Positions 23,436 through 35,104 of a stretch of DNA of 64,000 nt are shown piece by piece (within the stretch, counting starts at the first letter, position 1; each line of letters begins with the position of its first letter). The position numbers were made by a program, and so were the translations under genes. The DNA comes from Salvator merianae (Eukaryota; Chordata; Lepidosauria; Squamata; Teiidae). Under the pieces are notes generated by a model that worked only from the letters and a program-made list of their open reading frames with translations, searched no databases and was not told the DNA's origin. The stretch spans positions 1,669,735-1,733,734 of the forward strand of contig QVOM02000070.1 of assembly GCA_003586115.2 (NCBI GenBank), written 5' to 3'.

Positions 23436-23967
23436 GGGCCTTTCCGCATGGACCATTAATCCATTTTAAGGGTCCATGTATTACACTTATAGGGCATATA
23501 GATCTGTACATTGCTGGAGGCCATGTGCCTTGCTGGTTCGGTCTGTCTGCATTTGATAGAACATGATCCAGATTTGGGAGGTCTTAATCTGGATCACTGG
23601 TAGACCTATTTAGTCAGGTCTACTAGCAAACCAGTGCAACCATGATCCAGAACACAAGAGGCATGCAAAAGGCATGCCTCCCATGTTCAGGACTACCAGG
23701 GGCACTTTTCAGCACCATGCCACAGTGTGCCACTGGAAAACACTCCCCTGAGGCCCTGAGGCTAGGTACTTTCATTTCTAGGCCTTGGAGGTGTGAGGGT
23801 GTGGCTATGAAACTCATGTGAGGTTCGCATCCTGGGCTGATGAAGCTCAGCACTGTCTGAGTAGATGGCACAGACCCAGCCCACACCTTCCCATGGTTGA
23901 GATCAGTGGGCCAGGCTATCCTGGACCCATTGATCCTGGCCTAACGCAGGTAACTGAAGAAAGGGCC
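23436..23967. mobile_element. Harbinger-like MITE (532 bp)
   Basis: The ends are GGGCCTTTCCGCATGGACC and GTAACTGAAGAAAGGGCC, with flanking CTA and TTA (two of three bases match). Internal text such as CCATGTTCAGGACTACCAGG recurs in 25870-26350, 42395-42873, 44132-44666 and 55282-55759. Confidence 0.75.
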
Positions 23968-24101
23968 TTAGTCCCTTATTCCTGGATTGGATTGTACGTA
24001 CTTAGAAAAAGGTTGATCCTGAATTGAAAATTACCCTGTCCCCTTCTCTTGCCCATTTTCCATAAGAAGATATGGTATGGTTGAGAAAATATGTACATGA
24101 T

Positions 24102-24661
24102 GGGCCTGTTCGCACTTAGCAAGTGGTAAGTTTCAGGACGCATGCTAGAACGCAGGATCCGCACTTACAAACAGCCCCAGCTGACCTGAAATCTACCAAA
24201 GCCCACCTGATGCTTACCTGAATCCAACCAGCGGTGGTCAACTAATTTGTAGTCTCCAACCCAACCTGCACGATCAGATGAGGATCAGGGAAGGTGCATT
24301 CGCACCATTTCTGGGTTCAAAATGGCAGTGGGGTGGAGCCAGCGGGGCCACGCAGGCGCAGTCTGCCAGTCTGCACCCTGGTTTGGACCTTTGGGTCTGG
24401 ACCCTGGTGGCTTTTTCGGACACAGGTTCGAACACAGACCCTCTGGGTTCGAACACAGACCCTCTGGGTTCGAACACAGACCCTCTGGGTTTGAACATGG
24501 CTACTGAACTAGTATGCTCCCATTCGCACTGCGTCCAGCGCTGGTCGGCTTGCGGAGTGTTCCAGTGCTGACAGGTGCAAAGACCCCTCTCTGTACCCGA
24601 ACCCTACTGGCCTGAACCATGCTAGTTATACTGTTATACTGTTGTAAGTGCGAACAGGCCC
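24102..24661. mobile_element. Non-autonomous TIR transposon, Harbinger-like (560 bp)
   Basis: The ends GGGCCTGTTCGCACTTAGC and TAAGTGCGAACAGGCCC are near-perfect inverted repeats. GAT flanks both sides (24099-24101 and 24662-24664). It is about 90% similar by eye to 7670-8297 and encodes no transposase. The clean ends suggest a fairly recent insertion. Confidence 0.85.
24426..24500. repeat. 21-bp tandem repeat, 3 full copies plus partial
   Basis: The unit GTTCGAACACAGACCCTCTGG occurs at 24426, 24447 and 24468, followed by a partial unit. It is the same array as at 8041 with fewer copies. Confidence 0.95.
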
Positions 24662-24849
24662 GATGAGGCCTGCTGTGTATTACCTGCTTGCCTTCCTGCC
24701 TGATCACCTGCCACCTACTCACTCACTCGGGAAGTCTTCAGTGGGTATTTATATATATATGTGTATATACATATTGTGGCATCTATATCTTGCCTTTCTC
24801 TTTCCCTTAGAGGAGGTTTGGGCTGAGAGGCAGTGTTGGTCCAAGGCCA

Positions 24850-24945
24850 CCTAGGGAACCTACACGACTGAATGGGGGTTTGAACCCAGGCCCTCCCAGA
24901 TTCTAGCTTAGCAGTCAAGCCACTACCCTATGCTGACTATTAAAA
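24850..24945 (-). mobile_element. MIR-like SINE fragment
   Basis: In reverse it reads as a tRNA-like head with GGGTTCAAACCCCCATTC, preceded by GCTAAGCTAGAATCTGGGAG. Confidence 0.5.
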
Positions 24946-25866
24946 TTGAGTAAGTAAGGAGGAGGATGGGGGGATGGCGTGTAGCAAGGTTTCTCAAACT
25001 GTGTGCATAACAACTGAGGTTCTGCATGGAGACTTCATCAGGAATTGGCTCTGTGTCTGCTTGGAGGGAGCCTGGCCTTTTGGCGGCAAGGAGGAGTCAC
25101 TCTGCATGCGTTCAAAGACTGCGCTGACTTACGTGACTGCCACCAGTCCATGGCATGAGAAGATACTCATGATACCCTGACTCCGTTCAAAGGTACTCTT
25201 CAGGCAGTTGTCCCATCCAGGAACTGATCATATTGCAGACTGCGCATACCCTTTCTCAGAGGACGCTGTGGTTGTTTGCCTTCAGATGATGACCTAAGAT
25301 GCAATAAGCGGGGTTGCCACGTTTCCCTGCAATTCTTGATTCCAACCCTTAAGATATCAGACTATGTCCCCGGAGGAGCAAATGAACTCAAATCAGACAG
25401 CTGAACTGTCCGGAAATGTATTATTCACCTTATCAGAGAGACCGAGGCAATCGAGTTAGTTCCACAGCAATTTCCTCCCCTTCGCTAATGAAACCAGAGG
25501 TCAACTGCCACAGCTAGCAGCAGTAGGCCATCTGATCCAGCATAATCTTATTTCTGTCACCTCTGGAGCTCCTGCCCGTCCATTAGTGGCTCCATTTGTC
25601 TCAGGTGAATTGCTTTCAGAAACAAATCCGTCAGGCCGGCACATCTTTCCACAGTGGCGTATTGATACAGCTGCCTCACCCAGGGAGCTAGGACTGCTAA
25701 TGAGACCATGGTCCACATTGTTACCCTCGTGGCATCTGTTTACTTTATGTTCATATTTCTTGCTCTGCCTAGCTGCAATCTGAAATCACATGAAGCATCA
25801 CTTTGTGGAAGATAACAGAGGCAAAAAGCCATCTACAGTACATGAAAAGTGTAGACAACAGCCATT
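24946..25866. other. No recognisable feature
   Basis: No gene, repeat family or RNA was identified in this stretch. Confidence 0.4.
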
Positions 25867-25869
25867 ATA

Positions 25870-26350
25870 GGCCCTTGGCTTTAGACCACATAGATCTGCA
25901 TGTTAATATGGATCTATTGGCCACGTCTCCCACTGGAATGACAGACCACAATCCCAATCAGGAGGTTCTTGATTGGGAATATTGGTAGTCACAATTAATC
26001 ATGCTGCATGGACCAGTGGGCCCTAATCCTGAATAAGGAAGCGTGCATGCAGGGCCATGCCTCCATGTTCAGGATTATGGGGGAGCAATTTGGGCAGTGA
26101 TCCAAATCATGCCCCCAAATGGCACCATCAGAGTTTCCCAAGGCTAGGAACCTTTGTTCCTAGTGCTTGGAAGCCTCCGTGTCCAGTGCATACTTCAAGG
26201 CTGTATTGCTGCAGCATGGGCTGATTGGGATTAGCACTGCCATGAAGATGGATTAGCTGATGTACATGCTGTTCCATGGTCAGGATCAGTGGGCTGGGCT
26301 ATTCCGGACCCACTGATCCCGACGGAAGACAGGTAAGTGCAGAAAGGGCC
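25870..26350. mobile_element. Harbinger-like MITE (481 bp)
   Basis: The ends are GGCCCTTGGCTTTAGACC and GGTAAGTGCAGAAAGGGCC. ATA flanks both sides (25867-25869 and 26351-26353). Internal text matches 23436-23967. Confidence 0.75.
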
Positions 26351-26449
26351 ATAATCCCTGGCCATCTGAATTCAAGAACCTGAGCCAAGATTCTAGGAGC
26401 ATTTCCTCTGAAACCAGGAGAAAGAATTATCACGGCATCTTGATTTATG

Positions 26450-27050
26450 TAATAGAGAATATCTGTTGCTCAATTTTAGAGATTTGCATTGTAAGAGTTC
26501 TCTGAGTTGAATCTTGTTTCTTTTTTATGTATCGTTTTATTAAAGATTTTCCATCACACTGAAGATTAGAAAAAAAGAACAAAGTGAAAATAAATAGATA
26601 AGAGATAAGGTGACTTCTGATCTTCTTATGGAAAAATACAGGTGTATGTGATTTTTTACCTCCTCTAAATCTTTGAAACAGCTCTAATTCTTTTAACAAA
26701 CCAAACATTACTGACCGTGTATTTCTTGCTCTAACTAAACATGTCAGTTTATCCATCTCTTCCAAGTCTGTCTGTTTTATCAGCCAATCGTCTATGGCGG
26801 TCTTGCAGAATTCCTCCATTCTTTTGAGTATATCAGTCTCAAAGCTGTAACCATATATTGTAGCAATATCCTATTTTCTAATATTGAGTCCATCAGTCCC
26901 AAAAGAAAAAGCTGTGGTTTCAATGGTATATTTATCTTTAAGATCATTTGTATAAAAATACAGATCTGAGTTCAAAATTGGAGTTGAATCTTGTTTCTGC
27001 AGATGTTTCCCTATCAACTTAGCCCTAATGATGCTGCCTAGCCTGCGGTA
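26450..27050 (-). mobile_element. L1-like LINE ORF2 3' end relic
   Basis: The minus strand encodes DDWLIKQTDLEEMDKLTCLV (about 26780-26720), which resembles the extreme C-terminal region of L1 ORF2 where an AEMDKLT-type motif is conserved. Flanking frames are broken. It is an old 3' fragment, assigned by motif only. Confidence 0.5.
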
Positions 27051-27069
27051 AAACACCTGCAGAAACTAA

Positions 27070-27960
27070 GGACCTTTTCACACTTACCTGCAGTAATGTC
27101 TCACACCGTCTGCAGCAAAGCCATGTCTGCAACCGAGATCTTGCAGAGGTCTTGAAGCTGCCTGAGCCCTGCTGGAGCTGTTCCTGCCATGGAGAACTTA
27201 AAAGTTGTTCACAGACCCATCAGAAGCGTGAGGAACAGCTCAGGAATGGTGTCTTCACATCTCTTCCAGGTGCTGTGTGGTTGTCAGAGCTCTTGTGTCA
27301 GGCTCTGAAGCTCATGTGAGTTTCAGAGCAGCAGGGGATGGTTGGGTCAGTGGGGGGCGGTTGGCACAGCGGGTGGTAGTTGGGGCAGCAGGGGGTGGGT
27401 GGTGGTGGTGTGAAGCAGTGGTGCAGGAAAAGTCCTTACTGGGAACAGGCTGTCCAAATGTGGACAGCCTTTTTCCAGGACAGTGGGATTGCTCCAGCTG
27501 GGAACAGTTTCTTTAGGAGCCATTTCAGCTGGAATGCTCCTATCCACAAAACTGTGGAAATGTTTACATAATAAACTCCCAATTTAAAATACATAAAAAG
27601 TATAGATAAATTAATTTAAAAAGAAAAAAAATCCAGATTTCTATGCACACTGCAACAAAATTTTAATTGTAGTAGATGCTGCAAAATGGCCGCCTAGACC
27701 AGAACAAGTCTACCAGCAGTTTAGGGACCAACCAGGGAAGTGAGGAGAAGGGCACGTGGCTCCATGGGCTGGTTTAGTGGGGAACTCTTCTTAGCAGTGC
27801 ACCAAATTGTTACTGGCCATCAGATCCCTCACATCAGGCTCCAAGGCTTATGTGAGCTTAGCCCAGGAAAGGCTGTCCAAGTGCGGACAGCCTTGTTTCA
27901 AGCTTGCTGGACCGCTCCACCCCCCCCCGTCCAGAAACAACCTTAGCAATCAGAATGTTC
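27070..27960. mobile_element. Truncated Harbinger-like MITEs, composite
   Basis: A left terminus GGACCTTTTCACACTTACC begins at 27070 after TAA, but its right end is missing. GGCTGTCCAAATGTGGACAG at 27448 and GGCTGTCCAAGTGCGGACAG at 27871 are two diverged copies of the same internal block, so at least two fragments are joined here. Confidence 0.5.
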
Positions 27961-28110
27961 CCTCACCATTCACTCTCAGCCCCTGTACTTATCATTACCA
28001 TTTAAGATGTTTTGTAGTGCCTTAAATGCATACACCCAAATGACAAACATTTGCATATACAACAATCCGGAGCTGGAAAAAGTTTGATGGAACTTAACAA
28101 AAGCCACATA

Positions 28111-28585
28111 GAGCCTTTTCACACTTACCACCTTAGAGTGGGTTAGGTGGAATGGACCATGCAGTGTGGACACCATCTGCACTGTGGGCTCCTAGGTCTG
28201 CACTTGAAGCTAGTTACCATGAATGCTGGTAGCTGTGTCTGATCCTGGCCATGGCAGTGGCCAGGAAGTGACTGGCCACTGCCATGGAGACCAGCAGGGC
28301 TGTGCAGCACGTGGGCATGCACAGGTGCAATGAGTGATTGCGCAGGCACAATTAGTCAATGGCACTAGCCTGGTTGTCGCACTGCCAAGTAAGTGAGGAT
28401 GCACCTTACCAGGAGATGACTGTCACCTCCCGGTAAGGTTGTGGAGAACTAATTAGTGCTCCACAGCTAGCCACAATCAGGAGTGGCTGTGGCCCACTCC
28501 TGATTGATCAGGGCTCTGCGAGGTGCAGACACACTTGGCTAGCAAGCGTTCTTGACACATGCTAGAAGCAAGCATGAACAGGCCC
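28111..28585. mobile_element. Harbinger-like MITE (475 bp)
   Basis: The ends are GAGCCTTTTCACACTTACC and AAGCATGAACAGGCCC. ATA flanks both sides (28108-28110 and 28586-28588). Its interior shares inverted blocks with 37175-37570. Confidence 0.75.
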
Positions 28586-28588
28586 ATA

Positions 28589-29238
28589 CTTTCCCCCTGC
28601 TGTGTGCTGATGCTGTCTCTACTGCTGAATATCCTATTGAACCACTGGCGTGTTTTTTTTTCTGGTCTTGGATTTGGTCCATAATGATTTTGGTATTGTG
28701 CTAACTGTGTGTGCAGAATGAAACACTAGTAGCAACTCTTATCTTCAAATAACAACTGTGTAAAGCATTTCATTAGCTTCTTCTGTTTTTATTAGTCAGG
28801 GATAATGTTCTGTTAGCAAGGCAGGTATTAACAACAACAGATGGATCATGTATTTCCTGGGGCTAATAAATTGGGGCCCATTAACTTTATCTGAGTGATG
28901 TTTACATAATATTACTAAACTGCTGCAATAACACAAGGTTACTAATGAGAGAACCACGTTATGCAGAATCGGGAAACATGGATATTTAGAAGAGGAAAGA
29001 AAGAATACAGGACACCCTTTCTTATGATGCACCAGGAAGCACTGCCAGAAGTGTCTCTGGGAGTTGGTATGTGCTGAAAAGAGCCCAGCCAGAAAATGTG
29101 AAGGCCAGGAACTTTGAGGGCTAAGACCAGTGTTTGCAGCTGGTTCCTTGGGGCTGGGCTGGGCTGCCCAAAGTGTGGAGGGTCATATCCTGGTGCAGCA
29201 GCATTCAGGCCCAGTGTGGTTGAACTTCCCAGAATAGA
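28589..29238. other. No recognisable feature
   Basis: No gene or assigned repeat was seen. Confidence 0.4.
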
Positions 29239-29710
29239 GGGGCTCTTCACACTTATCTTTAGTGGACTGGATCAAATAGATTAGACCAAATAGACTGGAC
29301 CCAGATGGGATGGATGGCTCCTGCACTGGAACAAGACCATCCACATTGGGATGACTTGTCCTGTTCCAGTTCCCATGCCAGCTCTGAAGTTCGTTAAGCT
29401 CTAAAGGCATGGTGGACCTAGTGCAGTGGCAAACCTTGTTGTCCCTCCACAATAGGTCCCCTGATGTACTGGACCACCAAGACACGCTATCTGCATGCCT
29501 CCATGGTCTGAAATACCACCCTCTAGTACTCCAGTCGACTCAAAAGTTCTACCAGTAGTACTAGGAGAAGCAAGGATGTCCCTTAGACCTCAGCAGCATG
29601 CAGAAAGGAGGCTTCTACTATACCTGCTGGTCCAGTATACTGACCAGTATGAGATCCTACGAAGTCTCCTGATCCATTCTTGAATAGTGTATGGGATTGC
29701 AGAAACAGCC
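29239..29710. mobile_element. Harbinger-like MITE (about 470 bp), degraded
   Basis: The left end GGGGCTCTTCACACTTATC and the right end GATTGCAGAAACAGCC fit the family termini loosely. No clear target duplication was found. Confidence 0.5.
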
Positions 29711-31767
29711 TAAGACTTCAACCACACAGTCCATAAAGGAGTTGGATCCAGGGTGGGGGGCTGAAAGTCACTGTGGGAGTGATGAAAGTCTCTAGGAAAT
29801 GCCATGTGCCTTGCAGTGGTTCTCAGAATACTGCTCTGGGTGGAAATTTGCTTGGAAAGTTGGCTGTGTTCACACAGCCAAAATAATAACAATAATAATA
29901 ATAAAAAAGCATCTGAAAAAGGCCTTAGAGACAATAGCATTTGATGCTTGTGGACTGGATTAGGTGGCCCAAAATGGTGGACTGGCATTCACTATACTGG
30001 AACATTGAGGTGTGTGAATGTGACACGCTCCATAGTCCGGTTTCCCATGGGAAACCCATTCTGGCAGCAAGCTTGTTGAATCTCCCTTGATAAAAGCAGA
30101 TTATTGATAGATTTTCACTGGGCATTGTTAGGCTCAAACAGCTTTGATTTCCTGGAAGCCAGTTATTGTATTGGTAGCCTTCACCGCCTAAATAAGAAAA
30201 AAAAGCAGAGGTAAATGATACAAGCAAACAGCAAGATACGAAGTTTCAATTTCCAAAGCAAACATCGGTTGTGTTTTTTAAAAAAATTAAATAAACTTCA
30301 TTATGTTCTAACAATACATTCTATGTCCAATATATTTTTTAAAAATGCATGTACTTCTTGCTTCCCTCCCACAAAACAGTTGTCAAAATGACCCCTTTGC
30401 TCTCTCAAGAGATTTATTGACCATTCAGAGATAGCTTTCATTGTATATTTGCTTCTCTGATCCTATTCACTGGTCTGATGACAGCCCTTGATGATAAATC
30501 AACTATTAGCACTACCGAAGTAGCGGGCCGGGAAAACTACAGGCGTAGTAACTTGTCCAGCAGAGAGTAATTTAGACTCAGTGATTCCGCTGGGGAGCAG
30601 GGATGAAGCTAATTATGAGAACTTTTGTCCAGGGACAGAGTTGGGAGGTATCATGGAACATGGTGACTCAGCAGTTCAGTGGGAGCAATGGAAGAAGTAC
30701 TGAAGTGATAAGTTGAGTCATCAGTTCTGCAGACATCTAGGTAGAAATGTACTCATACAGGATCAAATCCTATCTTCACAGAATGGCAACATTTACCTCA
30801 GGTTTCAGGAAGGAGTCCCTTCCTGCTTTATTCGGAAATGCCAGAGGTTGAAGCTAGAAACTTCTGCATTCAAAGCCACTGTTCTGCCACTCAACACAGT
30901 GCAATTGCTTGCACTTCCAGTTCCTCTGATTCTGGTTCGGAACTTCAGCGGTTCCAGCCAAGACTGCACATACTCCCCAATGTCTTTCTTTCCTCATATC
31001 AGTGTAGGAGTGGCCCCTTTTGTTTTAACAACAACTAAACTCAGGAAGACTTTGCCCTCTATTAACCTAAACCTAGTCCTGTTGATGTGCCTTAGATGAT
31101 CTGATATTATAGATTAGTTGTTAAATTAATGCCAAGCAGTGTTCAGGCAGGCTGTGGGAAATGTCAGAGCATTTCGAGAGTGCTGTGTCCCCACACTGTC
31201 CTCCTCCTTGCCTTTCCACAGTCCCAGAATGGGACCACAACTGGCAGGCAGCTGCCGACGATAAACCACAGTGTAACAGAAACAGGACTTTCCAGCTTTG
31301 TTACTGAGTCTCTACATGGCCTCAGTCAATGGCAACTTTTTTTTCAGTTATCTAACTCTTTTTAAGACATAGATTAACAAGAAAAAGTAAACCTTGCTTA
31401 TTTTGTATGACTTGTTATGGCTTTTGCTATAACAGTAAAGGTTGGCCTAGACCTGATGTGAACTCCGCTGTAACTTTTTGCGTATACTTACCACGTATAC
31501 TCACGTGTTACTTAGCACGTATAGCGTGATAACCTAGATCAGAAAGGAGGGAAGAGGACAATCGCATTTGTGCTTATAGACATTTTGGAATCTGCATGGC
31601 AGTCCCTGGAAAAAGGCAACTAGATATCACATGACCTCTGATACGTCGGAGATGGCTTTTTAATCTTACCCTTCTCCTGAAGAGCAGATAGGTTCAGGTG
31701 AGTAGTAGTTTGCAAGGGGTGTAGTGAGATAGCAGTTAAGCAAGCCTCCACTTGATACAGTGAAGAA
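29711..31767. other. Intergenic; no recognisable gene
   Basis: No family motif was found. The 128-codon plus-strand frame at 30713-31099 has no recognisable domain and sits among competing frames. A short AAT microsatellite lies near 29885. Confidence 0.4.
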
Positions 31768-32075
31768 CACTGACAGCAATCAACCTGGATAGCTTTAAGA
31801 ATGAAGGAGGTCATGATGTATCAATGGGTACAAATTCATGGAGTTCAGATGTATTAATGGCTACTAGAATGGATGCCTAGGTACTACCTCCAGGGTGGAG
31901 AGACTTGAAGGGTGCCTCTAAAGGCCATCTGCAGACAATCTAGAGCAGGTGAAAGTTTTGCCTTTATATTCTGCTTGAGAATGTCCATAAGTAAGTGGTG
32001 GGCCACTGTGTGAGACAAGATGCTGGAGAAGATGGCCTGATCCAGCAGGGCTCCTCTTATGTTCGTATTCAGAAT
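31768..32075 (+). mobile_element. L3/CR1-like LINE tail
   Basis: It reads CAGCAATCAACCTGGATAGC through CAGCAGGGCTCCTCTTATGT, matching 10680-10960 with an internal duplication around 31805-31860. Confidence 0.75.
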
Positions 32076-33059
32076 GGTTCTGAACCTCATTTTCTGCACA
32101 GAGAGGTGATTTCTTCAGATATTGTCCCAAGCTATCCTATTGTCAGTTGCCTATTCCTGTCTGCTCTTGAGGAGACATATACCATTAAAAAGGCAATGAT
32201 TTTTCTGCCTGGATAACCTGGTTGGAGACACTAGTGTCAAGGAAGGCCTGGCAACTACCAGGTGCAGCAAACTGAGTTCAGTGGGATTTACATTTGAGTA
32301 AGTGAATTTAGGATTGTAGTTTTTGTTGTAGTCTTCAAACCTCCCAGTTACTCCAGTTAATTATGCTATTGTTCAGAGCCAGCCCATAAGGCTGAAAAGT
32401 TTATACAATCTAATATATCTTATCTTCCTCTAGTCCAGCCGGTCACAGCAGTGTTAAATACATTTTATAAAAATAAATATGCTGCTTACAAAAAGTCAAA
32501 TAATAATATCCTTAAGGCGGAGCTCAGATACCATACTTGTGCAAACACCATCATTGATGATAGCCATCTTAAGATGTCTAATAAACTGAATAAATTAACA
32601 CAGCCTAGAAGTATGAGGAAGAGAAAGAAAGCAACTGTTTCACAGAGTGTGATGCCAGCATAGCTGAGACGGTTTATGCCACCTGATGAGGCAGGACTGG
32701 TGGTCATGCTAGTTTATCCAAACAGAGGAATCTTCTGCCGTGTGTTTTGTAAATCACAGACCTTTGTTGACTTTTTTCTGGGGATGTTGCCAAGCTGAAA
32801 GAGATCACTAGGGATCAATGTCAACACCAGAATGAGTTTATTATTCCTGGAGGACACCAAAATAATAATACAAATCAGAAAAGAAGGAGCCATCCTAGGG
32901 TTAAAGAGAAGCGGTGTATAGGTACAAGGATAAAGAACAGATGCTTCGCTGGTGAAGTGATGTGCACTGGAAAAAAAGAAATCAAAGATCAAAAATCTAG
33001 CTACCCCTATAGATTAATGAAATCTGAGCTGGTTGTGACTGAGCATGAAAGAGATCTTT
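32076..33059. other. No recognisable feature
   Basis: No gene or assigned repeat. A lysine-rich 70-codon frame at 32451-32663 has no recognisable domain. Confidence 0.4.
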
Positions 33060-33260
33060 GGGTGTTCCTGCATTTACCTTAAAACTGATCTATGAAGAGG
33101 TCCACTGGCCTTCCTTCCACATGGTGAACTGGTTTAAGGGAGGCTGTGCCAACCACTTGTATGCTCTGTCCACATTGGAGGGAGCAAAGACCAGACAACA
33201 TGGCTCAAAAGGGTAGTCTGGACTGGTAGACTGGTAGACCATTTTTAAAAGGCCTACGAA
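33060..33260. mobile_element. Harbinger-like MITE fragment
   Basis: The start GGTGTTCCTGCATTTACC fits the family left terminus. The right terminus is absent. Confidence 0.4.
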
Positions 33261-33267
33261 CAGTCTA

Positions 33268-33360
33268 GTGGTGTTGGCTGACCATGAACCAGTCACTACG
33301 TCTCAGCCTAACCTGCCTCGTAAGGGCCTTGTGTGATGATAAAATGAGGGTGGAGGAAGA
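33268..33360 (+). mobile_element. MIR-like SINE fragment
   Basis: ACCATGAACCAGTCACTACG then CTAACCTGCCTCGTAAGG and GATGATAAAATGAGGG follow the tail half of the MIR-like copy at 21475. Confidence 0.5.
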
Positions 33361-33511
33361 AATATGTTCATTGTCTAGAGTACCAAGCAGGAAAGACAGG
33401 CTTCAAAATGTAATCACTGAATGGACATTGTACAGCTGAACTTCCTTTTCCCTTTTCTTCCTGGCAGGCAAACAAGACCTCTCCATGTAGAATGTGAATT
33501 CATGGCCATTT

Positions 33512-33805
33512 CTGTACTTACTTCTTAGGGCTGGTCCAATAGGTCAGCCCAGCCTGGAGCTGTTCCAGCAGCAGGAATGGCTCCAAAGTCCTGAGATAAG
33601 CCTTCCGCTATCCCGGAAAGCTATCCTGGTATACCCCCCATTCTGGCTCCAAGGATTGCATGGTCTCTGGAGCCACTTCCAGGTTCACTGAGCACTGAAC
33701 TTTCTAGCCTTGGTTCCGACGGGGAGGCATGCACTGTTCTGCAGACCCCCTGGGCCAGTCTTGTCCTGGTATAGACAATTATTTTGGTTGCCTAGGCCAG
33801 GCTGG
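33512..33805. mobile_element. Harbinger-like MITE, right end lost
   Basis: GCCATTTCTGTACTTACTTC begins a block that matches 40351-40760, including CAGCCTGGAGCTGTTCCAGC and a CTTCCGC block. The right end is replaced by a SINE. Confidence 0.6.
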
Positions 33806-33995
33806 AGCTAGAACCAGCAACCCTCTGCTTTCCAGGCACTTTGCTCTACAGCCACTCCTAGACTCCAGGGCCACTTCTCGGCAGTTGTTTTTGGCAGAGA
33901 TACAGAGATACATTGCCTACTTCCAGGGAGAGGCTGGGGGTTGAACTGGCAACCATCTGCTTTCCAGGGAGTTTGCTCTACCCACTGAGCAACAG
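33806..33995 (-). mobile_element. tRNA-derived SINE with two tRNA-like heads
   Basis: On the minus strand GTGGCTGTTGCTCAGTGGGT then GGTTGCCAGTTCAACCCCC forms one tRNA-like head. GGAGTGGCTGTAGAGCAAAG then GGTTGCTGGTTCTAGC forms a second, about 110 bases on. They are joined by GAAGTAGGCAATGTATC, the body also seen at 11143-11320. Confidence 0.6.
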
Positions 33996-35104
33996 CCACT
34001 ACGATGGAAGAAAGAAGGAATTGCAGTTTAGCAGCATCTGAAGAGCCTTAATGGACACGTTGCTTAGAGTGATATTTGCATAGTGAGGAGGAAGGGGTAG
34101 GCATTCTTTTAAGCTGCAATATGTGCTCTCCCTTAGAAATAATGGAGGATAATCTCACCTGGCCAGAGTCAACAAGCAATTCTTCACATGGTTGCTGTGG
34201 ACTTTTGGGATGCCCAGTGTAACACATAGTCAGGCACACTTCCCCTGGAGTCATATTTCACTCCTGCCTTGTTGTGCCTCTTCCCAGGGTTACTCAGCCA
34301 ACCACAGCACCCTCCATTTTTCATGGCACTGGTTTTTATGAGGGGCATCGAGAAAGAAAAATGCCTTCATGTATTTGTTGAAGGGATTGACTCAGGAATA
34401 GCACAGAACGCACTAACAGGGATGAATATGGTAAGGAGCACGGTGCAAGTGTTTTATAGATAGTGTCACGCTTCTCTATGATTTCTCTAATGCTTCTTGG
34501 CGGCCCTTGGGCAGCTATGGCTTGTGTCATTGGTTGCACTCAATTATAAACTACGGTTGGTAGCACCTCCTTGCACATTTAATTCTGCCTCATCTTTGCT
34601 TTTTGCTAAAACTGGACTGCCATAATGCCCAGGAGTGACAGAGAGCAAAGGTAAAGTAAAATCGTTTCATCTCTTCTTGGGCATCCTCCAGCTGATTTTA
34701 AGCGGGCTTGTTTATGGCTCACTTGCCCACACAGGATCATAGTGCATGAGTAAATTTATGTCCCTTGGCCAGACTAGAGGAGGTGTGCAAAACAAACAGG
34801 AAAACAGATGCCTTGGAAGCTCCCTTGAGACCAAGTGTAGTTTGTAATGGTCTTTCTATACAATCATGGAAGGTGTGACTTCCCTGCCCTCTTTTCCATA
34901 TGGTAATGCTACTATATATTCACTTTAAGGTGGCAATAGCAGAATGGAGGGAGAGTCCAGCCAAACCTCAAAATGTCCTTCCCAGATTCTAAAAGAGAAA
35001 ATGGGAGAAGATGATTGGGGAACAGAATTGTTGTTTCTTCCTCCTCAGTTTCTGAAGGATCTTCCAGAGTTCCTCCTCTCACCTGCTTTTTTCCCTCCTC
35101 AGGT
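33996..35104. other. Upstream region of the fatty-acid receptor gene
   Basis: A pyrimidine tract and acceptor (TTTTTTCCCTCCTCAG, ending at 35102) lie just before the ATG, so a non-coding 5' exon should exist somewhere upstream. It could not be located by eye. No other gene was recognised. Confidence 0.5.

Noticed and set aside
35015..35104. A longer N-terminus for the GPCR
   Set aside because: The frame starts with TTG and runs through a pyrimidine tract and splice acceptor, so it is intron.
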